Of a DNA stretch of 64,000 nucleotides, positions 8,796 through 16,694 are shown in pieces. The position numbers and the translations under genes were made by a program. Each line of letters starts with the position of its first letter. Position 1 is the stretch's first letter. Source of the stretch: Exiguobacterium sp. s146 (GTDB lineage: Bacteria > Bacillota > Bacilli > Exiguobacteriales > Exiguobacteriaceae); contig NZ_JACSMA010000002.1 in the NCBI RefSeq assembly GCF_018618415.1, positions 496,001-560,000 on the forward strand, read 5' to 3'. Under the pieces are notes generated by a model that was not told where the DNA came from, made no database searches, and saw only the letters and a list, made by a program, of their open reading frames with translations.

Positions 8796-8799
8796 CTCG

Positions 8800-9636
8800 T
8801 CACATCTGCTTCAACGTTTCAGACACGGCGGTTTGAAGCATCGGTCGATTCGTTTCACTCAATTTCACGAAAAAGCTCTTCAGAAACGTTTTCACGTTAT
8901 GGACGACGTGCCAATACTGTTCGGGCTCAAGTTGCTGTTTTTGGGTGCTCAATCGGGTAGGCAAGTCTTCTAACAGGACGATGAGCTCATGTTCGTCCAT
9001 CCCGCGCTCGAGCAAGGCGAAGATGGGATTCAACAACCGCTCATCCTCGTCATGCACGTATAGGCTTGGAATCATCACCTTGTCCCACAGCGCCTCGAGC
9101 ATCTCGCCGAACTCTGTCTCGTCGAGGTGCGGATGCAGGACGAGCTCATCGAACGTATCGGCGACATGGGCGATGGAATGGGCCCACCCTTTTCCGGGCA
9201 CGTACCCTCTCGTGTCGATTTCACAATCGAGATAGGCCAAAAGCTTCGCCTTCAACATGTCGATGTCCGTCTCCGATAAAAATCTTTGCTGGCGGTCTTG
9301 ATAGACAATCAACGCGATCAACAGTGTCGAGAACGACCGTGTGAAGACGGTGTCCGATTCCGTCTCTCCGATGCCGTGGAACAAGTGATATTTGAGTGTC
9401 GTCTGAAAGATTTCCGTCAACTGTTCGTTCGTCAGTTGCTCGTCTTCGATGATAAAGCGATAGAAGAGTGTATAAATCAATTGATCCCGAAGCTCCGCAT
9501 CCGTCGAGCCGATGTGATGGAGCATCGATTGGATGACCCGCTCCTTGTCCAAATCGTACAATCGAACTGTCCCGTCCTTGATGTCCGACAATATCACCTT
9601 CAAATCCTGTTCTTGATAGATAGTTTCCTCGTTCAT
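8800..9636 (-). CDS. DUF2785 family protein
   Basis: 278-residue soluble, alpha-helical protein. The central motif DTRGYVPGKGWAHSIAHVAD (about residues 140-160), rich in conserved His, Gly and Trp, is the signature of DUF2785. The biochemical function of the family is unknown. No signal peptide or membrane segment is seen. The ribosome-binding site is weak: GAGGG lies 13 bases before the ATG. It sits between the mreB terminator and a small membrane protein gene, so it interrupts the usual radC-mreB linkage. Confidence 0.75.
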   Translation of the reverse strand: MNEETIYQEQDLKVILSDIKDGTVRLYDLDKERVIQSMLHHIGSTDAELRDQLIYTLFYRFIIEDEQLTNEQLTEIFQTTLKYHLFHGIGETESDTVFTRSFSTLLIALIVYQDRQQRFLSETDIDMLKAKLLAYLDCEIDTRGYVPGKGWAHSIAHVADTFDELVLHPHLDETEFGEMLEALWDKVMIPSLYVHDEDERLLNPIFALLERGMDEHELIVLLEDLPTRLSTQKQQLEPEQYWHVVHNVKTFLKSFFVKLSETNRPMLQTAVSETLKQM

Positions 9637-9720
9637 GTCTGATCACATTCCCTCTTCGTAGGTCGTATGTAAACGTATACACTCGGTGTTCGACACCACA
9701 TCGGATGACTCCTTCAAACG

Positions 9721-9752
9721 AAAAAAAGCAGGCATCAGTTGAGCCTGCTTCG
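9721..9752 (-). terminator. terminator after the four-helix membrane protein gene
   Basis: Minus-strand AAGCAGGC, a nine-base loop, GCCTGCTT and a T run, located just past the stop of the gene at 9765. Confidence 0.85.
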
Positions 9753-9764
9753 TACGTATAAACA

Positions 9765-10208
9765 TTAAAGACCGGGTTGGAGCGGGAGTAAGAGCATCGC
9801 CCCATAAAAGAATACAGTAAAAATCAATACCGGACGAAAGAAACGTGACGGTTTTTGTCGCGTCGCCCCTGCCATAAAACTCGCCGTTGTCATAACGAAC
9901 AAATACACACCCATGTACATGAAAACAAGTTGCGGGATGACCTGCCAGACTTGAGAATCGTTTGACGAGTTGAACCAGGCAACGAACACCCCGGCGTACA
10001 CGATGAAAGCAACGATACCGATGCCGACACCGACAAGCGGTGAGACGCGGTCGAGCCAATGATCATCACGTTGGAACCGTTGAAACAGCGACACACTGAT
10101 GAAGACAAACAACCCGAATACGAGAAGCGACAACACGAGTGGCTCGAGCGGGACGAAACTGGCGACAGTTGCAACAGCAAACATCAATACCCAAATTAAT
10201 TTTTCCAA
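9765..10208 (-). CDS. hypothetical four-helix membrane protein
   Basis: 147-residue protein with about four membrane segments. It matches no family I recognise. The TTG at 10208 is taken as the start because GAGGTG stands 6 bases upstream; the frame is open for 22 more codons without another good ribosome-binding site. An extended -10 element TGTTATACT lies about 25 bases upstream, so it probably has its own promoter downstream of radC. A strong terminator follows. Confidence 0.65.
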   Translation of the reverse strand: MEKLIWVLMFAVATVASFVPLEPLVLSLLVFGLFVFISVSLFQRFQRDDHWLDRVSPLVGVGIGIVAFIVYAGVFVAWFNSSNDSQVWQVIPQLVFMYMGVYLFVMTTASFMAGATRQKPSRFFRPVLIFTVFFYGAMLLLPLQPGL

Positions 10209-10270
10209 TGTAAACACCTCGTCTGTCAGTATAACAAACTGATGTCTCATTTGGAGAATAAATCCCAGTC

Positions 10271-10894
10271 TCACCCGTTCATATACCCTCGCTGCTTCAT
10301 GCTGACGTAATGGTCCTCCCCGATGATCACGTGGTCGAGACAGGCGATCCCGACGATATGGCCGGCCTCGACGAGACGTTCCGACACCTCGATGTCTTCC
10401 CGGCTCGGCGTCGCGTCCCCGCTCGGATGGTTATGGACGGCAATGAAGCATGCCGCCGACAGCTTTAGCGCCTCGCGGAACACATCGCGCGGATGGACGA
10501 TTGACGAATTGAGTCCGCCGACGAACAGCGTCTTCCGGGCGATAAGCTGATTCTTCGTATTCAAATACAGACAGATGAAGTGCTCCTGATTCAACAGCCT
10601 CAGCTCATCACGGAGCAGTTCATAGGCGTCCTGCGGCGAACGGATTGTCGGCGTCTCCACTTTCGGCTCCTCGACGTAACGGAGACCGATCGTGAACGCC
10701 GCGAGCAACTGCTCGGCTTTCTTTTTCGTCATGCCTTCAATCTGACAGAGGTCGCTCACGGTCGCCTGCGACAGCGCCCGGAGCGTCGGATACACGTCGG
10801 ACAGCCGTCGGGCCGTCTCATGTGGGTCGCCACCCCTGCCCCCGATTTGGAGCAGCCGGGCGATTGCGGATTCAACACTTCGGTCGAGCACCAT
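10271..10894 (-). CDS. radC: RadC-family JAMM/MPN domain protein
   Basis: RadC family (YsxA), 207 residues from the chosen start. A helix-hairpin-helix-like N-terminal region (IEGMTKKKAEQLLAAF) is followed by an MPN domain with the metal-binding JAMM signature HNHPSGDATPSREDIEVSE. The historic DNA-repair role is not established. The ATG at 10894 has AAGGA 6 bases upstream; a GTG at 10927 that overlaps the maf stop in a GTGA junction is an alternative. Cotranscribed with maf. Confidence 0.93.
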   Translation of the reverse strand: MVLDRSVESAIARLLQIGGRGGDPHETARRLSDVYPTLRALSQATVSDLCQIEGMTKKKAEQLLAAFTIGLRYVEEPKVETPTIRSPQDAYELLRDELRLLNQEHFICLYLNTKNQLIARKTLFVGGLNSSIVHPRDVFREALKLSAACFIAVHNHPSGDATPSREDIEVSERLVEAGHIVGIACLDHVIIGEDHYVSMKQRGYMNG

Positions 10895-10923
10895 GGTCAT
10901 TCCTTCACCAACTTTCGCTTCAA

Positions 10924-11511
10924 TCACAGAAAGCGCGGCGATACCCCGTGTCGCTCGAGCGTCTCGACGAGCGGACGAATCGGCAGACCGACGACGTTAT
11001 AAAAGTCCCCTTCGAGCCGTTCGACGAACAGACCGCCCGACCCTTGAATCCCATAGGCACCGGCCTTATCATATGGCTCCGTCGAATCGAGATAGCCGTC
11101 GAGCCAAGCGTCCGGGATGTCGATGAACGTGACGTGCGTCGTCGTGACGAACAAGTCTTGGCGCTCGGGTCCGATGATGCTGACGCCGGTGAGCACTTCA
11201 TGTGTCGCCCCGGATAGGCGCTGCAACATGTTCCGTGCGTCTTCCCGGTCTTTCGGCTTCTCTAAAATCGTCCCGTCTAAGACGACGACCGTATCTGAGC
11301 CGATGACGACGGCGTCACGGTTGGTTCGAGCGACGTCCATCGCCTTCTCACGCGCGAGGCGGCCGACATACTCGTCCGGGTGTTCCCGTCCGTTCGTCCC
11401 TTCGACGACGTTCGATGGGATGACCTCATGGGTGATCCCGGCCTGGGTCAACAGTTCGGTCCGCCGCGGCGACATCGAGGCGAGGATGACACGTTTCTGT
11501 GTTGGTTTCAT
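10924..11511 (-). CDS. maf: Maf family nucleotide pyrophosphatase
   Basis: 195-residue Maf protein, a nucleoside triphosphate pyrophosphatase linked to septum formation and nucleotide-pool cleaning. Conserved elements are ILASMSPRRTELL at the N-terminus, VIGSDTVVVLDG and the C-terminal VEGDFYNVVGLP-like segment (EGDFYNVVGLP). The start at 11511 is set by AAGGAG 8 bases upstream. A clear sigma-A promoter precedes it and radC follows with overlapping codons. Confidence 0.95.
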   Translation of the reverse strand: MKPTQKRVILASMSPRRTELLTQAGITHEVIPSNVVEGTNGREHPDEYVGRLAREKAMDVARTNRDAVVIGSDTVVVLDGTILEKPKDREDARNMLQRLSGATHEVLTGVSIIGPERQDLFVTTTHVTFIDIPDAWLDGYLDSTEPYDKAGAYGIQGSGGLFVERLEGDFYNVVGLPIRPLVETLERHGVSPRFL

Positions 11512-11572
11512 TGTAGCGACTCCTTCCATATGTGCGTAACGGGCTTCTTTCCCGTATCACACTTCACTGTTG

Positions 11573-11601
11573 ATTGTAGGCAAACGGGCACGTGTTTACA
11601 A
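11573..11601 (-). promoter_or_regulatory. sigma-A promoter of maf-radC
   Basis: TTGTAA (11596-11601) and TACAAT (11573-11578) are separated by 17 bases. They lie between the pilus operon terminator and maf. Confidence 0.75.
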
Positions 11602-11613
11602 TCCGCGACGCCT

Positions 11614-11647
11614 CAAAAAAACGTCCCTTCATTTCGAAGGGACGTGC
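11614..11647 (-). terminator. terminator of the pilus operon
   Basis: Minus-strand ACGTCCCTTC pairs with GAAGGGACGT around a short loop, followed by seven T. It lies right after the pilO stop and closes the pil gene block. Confidence 0.9.
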
Positions 11648-11649
11648 GG

Positions 11650-12357
11650 TCACGGTGTCGTATAGTCGTACACCGGGATGTCTTTCGGGGTGAACGTCTG
11701 CGCCGGTACGTAGCGGTCCTCGACAAGTTGATCGAGGTCCGGGCGATAGAACGCATCGAGTTCGACCGTGAAGTCGAGCGGCTCGGCCGTCTCGGTCGTG
11801 TTCGGTCCCGTCTCCGTCGGTCCGGTGAATTGGACCGTGCGCAAGATGTGAATCCGGTTCATCGACTCGACTGACTCGAGGAATAAGACGAGTGACTCGT
11901 ACGTGTCCGCTTGGAGCGAGACCGTCGAGCGGACCGATGAGGCGTTGACCGGCGTAATTTCGACTGGTTCGGCCGGTTCAGCCGTCGCGCTCACATCGTT
12001 CGGTTCCGGTTCGTCGATGTCTTCCGGCACTTCCGATTCGGCGATGATACCGTCGGCGAAGGCGATGCTCGTCACGCGGACGTCCGATAGTTGGCTCGCT
12101 TGGGACAACGTCTCGACGACCGTATCGAGCGCCGCTTCGGTCGGGACGCGCGTCTGTAGCCGCTGTGAGTCGGCGACGTCGACGACTTCCCCTTCTTGGC
12201 GCAACAGTTCGAGCTTCGTCTGTTCGAGCGACAGTTCGCGTTCGAGCGACTTCACGTTGCCTTGGTGGATGAAGTATTGGTAACCAAAATAAGACGGTAC
12301 GGCGATGGCCGCGAACAAACAGATTGTGAAAATCAAATAAATCGTCGAGCGCTTCAT
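11650..12357 (-). CDS. pilO: PilO-like type IV pilus alignment protein
   Basis: 235-residue bitopic protein: one N-terminal membrane segment (about residues 6-27), a coiled-coil stretch (about 33-60), and a C-terminal domain with the pattern STVSLQADTYESLVLFLESVESMNRI. This is the PilO/GspM-like ferredoxin fold that forms the alignment subcomplex with PilN. An acidic Pro/Glu linker sits near the middle. The start overlaps the pilM-pilN gene by 4 bases. Sequence similarity is weak by eye, so the call leans on topology and operon context. Confidence 0.75.
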   Translation of the reverse strand: MKRSTIYLIFTICLFAAIAVPSYFGYQYFIHQGNVKSLERELSLEQTKLELLRQEGEVVDVADSQRLQTRVPTEAALDTVVETLSQASQLSDVRVTSIAFADGIIAESEVPEDIDEPEPNDVSATAEPAEPVEITPVNASSVRSTVSLQADTYESLVLFLESVESMNRIHILRTVQFTGPTETGPNTTETAEPLDFTVELDAFYRPDLDQLVEDRYVPAQTFTPKDIPVYDYTTP

Positions 12358-13997
12358 TCGCTCACCACCTCCTCATCGGTCGTCTCTTCCGTCTCGCCTT
12401 CCGGTGTCTCACCCTCTGGGGTTTCCCCTTCCGGCGTCTCCGGTTCGGCATCGATGAACGTGAAGGTGAATTCGCCGATATAGCGTGGGAGCGGTTCGTC
12501 TGTCGAGTCGAGCACGCTCGGCGACAGCGTCGAATCCGTGTCGGTGTCCGTCTCTTCTTGTTCCGTCTCCGCTTTCGTCTCGGTCGTTACGCCGAGTAGT
12601 TTGACGTTCTCAAACCGCACGTCGTTCAAGAGCGAGCGTTGGAACGCGTTCAAATCGGCGAGCGTCTCGAACTGGGTGCGCACGCTCATGAGCGAACCGT
12701 CGGCGTAGTTATACGTCAACACGTAGCCCGTCGGCGGCAATTGTTCCGTCAAGGCCCGCAGTGCTGGCACGGCCAACTTCTCTTCGGCCGTGAGCGCCGT
12801 CACCGTTTGGTCGAGTGACAGGACTTGCTGCCCCTTCGAGTTCACTTGCTCGGTCTGGTAGATGCGGACGAGCTGCAACTGTTCTTCAAGCTGCGCCTCT
12901 TTCTGCTTCATCTCGTTCACTTCATAGAACAAGTACCCGGTCGCTCCGCCGCCGATCAACAGCGCGAGCAAACTCGCGATAATCGGCCACCGGAGCGTCA
13001 CATCGGTCGAGTTGATGAAGTTGGCGTCGTGCTCCTTGTCGAGCGTCGCCATGCCAAGGAGCGGCAACATCTGATGCGACAAGGGTGTCGCGTGCGAGAG
13101 CGGGAGCGGGTCAGCGATTCGTTTGACCGGCACCATCGCCTCACTTTCAATCGTCTGGACGAGGTCATCCAGGTTCGGAATTGTCCCTGAGACGAGCAAC
13201 TCGTCAATCGGACGACCGTCCGTCCGGAGCGAGTAGCGATAAAAGTCGAGGAAGCGAGCGAGTTCGTTCAACCACTCGTCCGTCTGTGTGGCGAGGGTCT
13301 CTTTCGAGCCGCTATATGTATACGTAATGATTCCGTCCGTCGTTTCGGCACGGTACGGGAGATCCGTCTCGATGGCCCGGATAAACCGGACTTGCCCTTC
13401 CTCAAGGACGAGCAACTGGTGCGCGAACGGTGTCACGTGCCAGAGGAGCGTCGATTTGAGCGGGTCGAGCGTCTCGATACGAGCCACCCCGTTCGCGATG
13501 GCGACCGGACGCGGAACGATTTTCTTTAAGACGAACCCTCGCTTTTTCATATAAGTGCGAATGGCTTTCGTCAACTCAACCGAGACGGCATGGAGCATGA
13601 CTTCGGTCTTCGTCTCCGTCTCGCCGAGCACCTCATAGTCGAAGGCGACGTCGTCGAACGGCAAGATGATTGAGCTGCCGATTTCCATGAACAGATAGCC
13701 GCGAATCTCATCTTTCGGGATCGTCGATGGAATCTCGACTTTACGGGACAACACCTCGGTCTCGGCCATATCGACGGCACAGACCATCCCTTTTCGTACT
13801 TTCAGTTTACGGCACAGTTCATCGAAGGCGAGACCGAATGCGTTCTCGTCTTCGATGCGTCCCCCCGTATAGGCGCCTTTCGCCAATTGGACGGAGGCGC
13901 TGCGCTTGAACACGCCTTGTTTGATCACGGCCCCGTGGATGCTGAGTGCATCGAACGAGAAATACGCGACCGTTCCTTTCTCTATAGACCGGCTCAT
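12354..13997 (-). CDS. PilM-PilN fusion, type IV pilus inner-membrane platform protein
   Basis: 547-residue protein combining two normally separate pilus components. Residues 1-320 resemble the actin-like PilM (SFDALSIHGAVI at the phosphate loop, VDMAETEVLSRKVEIP, and the IEIG-like segment LFMEIGSSIILPFDD). A membrane segment at about 337-358 and a coiled coil at 360-390 then give a PilN-like part with the QLPPTGYVLTYNY region. The C-terminus is acidic and contains three ETPEG repeats. In most species PilM is cytoplasmic and PilN membrane-bound, so the fusion would tether both. It begins 12 bases after pilD and overlaps pilO. Confidence 0.75.
   Translation of the reverse strand: MSRSIEKGTVAYFSFDALSIHGAVIKQGVFKRSASVQLAKGAYTGGRIEDENAFGLAFDELCRKLKVRKGMVCAVDMAETEVLSRKVEIPSTIPKDEIRGYLFMEIGSSIILPFDDVAFDYEVLGETETKTEVMLHAVSVELTKAIRTYMKKRGFVLKKIVPRPVAIANGVARIETLDPLKSTLLWHVTPFAHQLLVLEEGQVRFIRAIETDLPYRAETTDGIITYTYSGSKETLATQTDEWLNELARFLDFYRYSLRTDGRPIDELLVSGTIPNLDDLVQTIESEAMVPVKRIADPLPLSHATPLSHQMLPLLGMATLDKEHDANFINSTDVTLRWPIIASLLALLIGGGATGYLFYEVNEMKQKEAQLEEQLQLVRIYQTEQVNSKGQQVLSLDQTVTALTAEEKLAVPALRALTEQLPPTGYVLTYNYADGSLMSVRTQFETLADLNAFQRSLLNDVRFENVKLLGVTTETKAETEQEETDTDTDSTLSPSVLDSTDEPLPRYIGEFTFTFIDAEPETPEGETPEGETPEGETEETTDEEVVSE
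12396..12440 (-). repeat. 3 x 15-bp tandem repeat encoding ETPEG
   Basis: Three consecutive 15-base units encode Glu-Thr-Pro-Glu-Gly near the C-terminus of the PilM-PilN fusion. The copies differ at several silent positions, so the array is not a recent perfect duplication. Confidence 0.85.
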
Positions 13998-14009
13998 GCT
14001 GGTTTCCCC

Positions 14010-14762
14010 CTACATCAAATCAAAATACCATTCAAAGAAGCGTTCGCTGAACCAAAACGTCAGCATCGTGCCGAGTGCGATTGACGGCACGAACGGAATC
14101 GGCTGTTTGCGATCTATCCGTTTCAAGCCAATCAGCGTCAATCCGACGATCGCGCCGATTAAGCTCGATAAAAAGAGTGCGACGAGTACGTCGCGTGGCC
14201 CGAGGACGAGCCCGATTACTGTAAAGAGTTTGACATCGCCGGCCCCAAGTCCCCCCTTGGAGACGAAAAAAACGGTGGCGAGGACGGAAAAACCGAGCGC
14301 CGCTCCGGCAAGCGGGCTCCACCAGGCCATACCCGCGCTATACGCGAGCAAGAGGAGGACCGGTGCCGTGAACAACAAGATGACGTTCGGCACGAGCATC
14401 GTCGATAAATCTGACATCGCCAAAGCGAGGAGCGTCGACAAGAAGACGAAGGCGAGGAGCGTCGTGAGGCTGAAGCCATACAGCCAGAAGCTATAGGCGT
14501 AACCGACCGCTCCGAGCAGTTCGAAGAGCGGATACGTCGGCGCGATCCGCCCGCCACAGCCGCGACATTTCCCGCGCAGGAACACGTAACCGAAGACCGG
14601 AATCAGTTCCCAAGCGGAGAGGACGTGTCCGCATGACGGACAGTGCGAGCGCGGCGTGACGATGGACTGTTTACGTGGCACGCGGAGCCCGACGACGTTC
14701 GTGAATGACGTGATGACAGCCCCAAGGACGAGGCTATAAATGAGTCCGATGAGTTCAACCAA
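14010..14762 (-). CDS. pilD: prepilin peptidase PilD/ComC
   Basis: 250-residue type IV prepilin peptidase and N-methyltransferase in the membrane. The N-terminal zinc-type cytoplasmic loop has four cysteines (C41, C44, C66, C69). The two catalytic aspartates are in MSDLSTMLVPN (D118) and GLGAGDVKLF (D176). About seven to eight membrane segments follow. It should cleave the four prepilin-like proteins of this island after glycine. B. subtilis has comC, the same enzyme family, at this syntenic position between folC and maf, so it may also serve competence pilins. Confidence 0.93.
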   Translation of the reverse strand: MVELIGLIYSLVLGAVITSFTNVVGLRVPRKQSIVTPRSHCPSCGHVLSAWELIPVFGYVFLRGKCRGCGGRIAPTYPLFELLGAVGYAYSFWLYGFSLTTLLAFVFLSTLLALAMSDLSTMLVPNVILLFTAPVLLLLAYSAGMAWWSPLAGAALGFSVLATVFFVSKGGLGAGDVKLFTVIGLVLGPRDVLVALFLSSLIGAIVGLTLIGLKRIDRKQPIPFVPSIALGTMLTFWFSERFFEWYFDLM

Positions 14763-14798
14763 TCAAGGTCACTTCCTTACTTGTAAGTATATGCCAAA

Positions 14799-14844
14799 AA
14801 CAGAAAACCGGCTAGGCTGAGCGAGTGCCCAGCGCCAGCCGGAA
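14799..14844 (-). terminator. terminator after the pilin gene
   Basis: Minus-strand CCGGCTGGCGCTGGGC and a complementary GCTCAGCCTAGCCGG arm form an imperfect hairpin, followed by a T-rich tract. It lies between the major pilin gene and pilD. It would reduce expression of pilD and the downstream genes relative to the pilin. Confidence 0.75.
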
Positions 14845-14847
14845 GAA

Positions 14848-15330
14848 TTATTCTACAGCATCTTTATTGATAGTTTTTTCACTTTCATATGCTGCAGATG
14901 TACCGATTGACTTTTCACCATTCAAAAATACTGAATAAGAATAACTATCATCGCTACCAACAGTTACTTTAACTAGTGCATTTTTATATTCTCCATCGCT
15001 ATACGGATCTTTCATGGCATCGATGTACGAACTAGCGTCAGTTCCAGTAGCTGTAGCACCTTCCGCTGTTGCTTCTTTAAATCTAAGTGTTGTATCAGAA
15101 GTAACTGGGTTTGACGCCACATAAAGTTTTGCAGCATTAACCATCTGCTTCGCGTCTGATACCATCGCGTCTTTACGTGAGTTCTCGATGATTCCACCAA
15201 TCGCGACAACCGCGATCGCTGCGATAATCCCTAAGATGACGACGACGACGAGCAACTCGACGAGTGTGAGTCCACGCTCATCTTTCAATTGTTTGGCATC
15301 TTGCCAAATCATTTTCATTTTCTCTAACAT
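14848..15330 (-). CDS. type IV major pilin (prepilin)
   Basis: 160-residue prepilin. A charged leader of about 19 residues ends in DERG, followed by the class III cleavage site G/LTLVELL and a hydrophobic helix (VVVVILGIIAAIAVVAIGG); the essential Glu at +5 of the mature protein is present. The C-terminal half is polar, with Ala/Thr/Ser-rich stretches and no cysteine pair. Downstream codons are clearly more AT-rich than in the flanking genes. It has its own likely promoter and a terminator, as expected for an abundant major subunit. A ComGC-like origin is possible. Confidence 0.92.
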   Translation of the reverse strand: MLEKMKMIWQDAKQLKDERGLTLVELLVVVVILGIIAAIAVVAIGGIIENSRKDAMVSDAKQMVNAAKLYVASNPVTSDTTLRFKEATAEGATATGTDASSYIDAMKDPYSDGEYKNALVKVTVGSDDSYSYSVFLNGEKSIGTSAAYESEKTINKDAVE

Positions 15331-15392
15331 GATTCATTCTCCCCTTTTGTGTGTTGTGCTGTGTTGTGTGCTGCATGCATTACCTTCGACCT

Positions 15393-15430
15393 AATAACAA
15401 GTAGAACAATTTTACTATACATTCAAAAAA
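15393..15430 (-). promoter_or_regulatory. probable promoter of the major pilin gene
   Basis: AT-rich region upstream of the pilin gene, with a TTTTCA-like -35 and a TATAGT -10 spaced 17 bases apart, on the minus strand. Box positions are approximate. It is located between the pilC stop and the pilin start, and the long leader contains a CA-rich repeat. Confidence 0.4.
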
Positions 15431-15472
15431 TAGGATTGAAAAGATACAAATCTGCAAATAAATAAAAACTTT

Positions 15473-16690
15473 CTACTGATTTTGGATATCGCCATAAATT
15501 TGGAACATCGGGACGACAATCGCGATGACGATGACGCCAACGATGCTCGCCAAGACGACAATCAACAGCGGCTCGATAATCGACTTCAGCCGGTCCGTCG
15601 TCGTCTCGACCTCGGTCTCATAAAACTCCGCGACCTCGTTCAACATCGAGTCCAAATCCCCGCTCTCCTCGCCGACGGCAATCATTTGCGTCATGAGCGG
15701 CGGGAAGCTATCGTTCCGTTCGAGTGGTTCATGGAGCGGAATGCCTTGTGCCATCATCTTGCGTGCTTGGCCAAGCCCTTTCCGGATGACCCGGTTCGAA
15801 ACGATTTTCTCGGTAATCTCAATCGCCGATAAAATCGGGACCGCCGCTTGGAGCAAAACGGCCAAACTGCGCGTCAATAACGCGATTTGTGACTTTAGGA
15901 TGATTGGCCCGAAAATCGGCATCTTCAACAGCAAGCCATCGATGATGTACCGCTCTTTGTCACGCTTCAACATCCATGTGAAGACGAGCAGTGCGACGAG
16001 GGCCCCGCCGAAGATGAGCCACCAATAGGCGGCGACGAAGTCCGAGACGGCAACGACGATGCGTGTGATGAGCGGGAGTTCCCCGCCGAGCTGTCCGAAG
16101 ATGCTCGCGAACGTCGGGACGACGTTGACCATCAGGAACGCGACGACGCCGATGGCGACGATCGAGACGACGAGCGGATACGTCAACGCCGAGATGACTT
16201 TCCGTTTGACGTCATACTGTTTTTGGAGCTGGAGCCCGATTTGGTCGAGCGCCTCCTCCAAGTTACCGCTCGCCTCACCCGCAAGTGCCATCGAGCTGAA
16301 GAAGTTCGAGAACACGCGTGGATGCTTCTTGATTGCTTCCGAGAAGGCAATCCCTTCACGTAAATCGTCCTCGACTTGGCTGAGCGTCTTCTTCAACACT
16401 TTCGATTCGGTCTGGACGCGCAAGATCGACGTCGCCCGGACGATTGGCACACCGGCCCGGATGAGCGTCGCGAACTGGCGGACGTACATAATCAAATGCT
16501 CAATCTTGACCCGCTCGGGTAGCAGGTTGACTTCTTTGTTCAATCCCGTCGACTCGAGTTCAGCGAGCTCGGTAACAAGAATCGATTCTTGGCGCAGCTT
16601 TTCTTTCGCCTCCCGGAGCGAGACGGCGGTGACCCGCCCCTTCTTCCGCTTTCCGTTCAGCAGTTTACCTTCATATTGGAAGATGGCCAT
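15473..16690 (-). CDS. pilC: type IV pilus inner-membrane platform protein PilC
   Basis: 405-residue GspF/PilC-type platform protein with two tandem cytoplasmic domains and three membrane segments. The second-half motif FPPLMTQMIAVGEESGDLDSMLNEVA and the first-half EVF-like segment (RVFSNFFSSMALAGEASGNLEEALDQIG) are characteristic. It connects the ATPases PilB and PilT to the pilus base. It lies 4 bases downstream of pilT. Confidence 0.96.
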   Translation of the reverse strand: MAIFQYEGKLLNGKRKKGRVTAVSLREAKEKLRQESILVTELAELESTGLNKEVNLLPERVKIEHLIMYVRQFATLIRAGVPIVRATSILRVQTESKVLKKTLSQVEDDLREGIAFSEAIKKHPRVFSNFFSSMALAGEASGNLEEALDQIGLQLQKQYDVKRKVISALTYPLVVSIVAIGVVAFLMVNVVPTFASIFGQLGGELPLITRIVVAVSDFVAAYWWLIFGGALVALLVFTWMLKRDKERYIIDGLLLKMPIFGPIILKSQIALLTRSLAVLLQAAVPILSAIEITEKIVSNRVIRKGLGQARKMMAQGIPLHEPLERNDSFPPLMTQMIAVGEESGDLDSMLNEVAEFYETEVETTTDRLKSIIEPLLIVVLASIVGVIVIAIVVPMFQIYGDIQNQ

Positions 16691-16694
16691 TCAG

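Noticed and set aside
9643-10059. 138-codon minus-strand frame overlapping the small membrane protein gene
   Set aside because: It crosses the terminator hairpin at 9721-9752 and its sequence looks like a frame-shifted version of the membrane protein gene.
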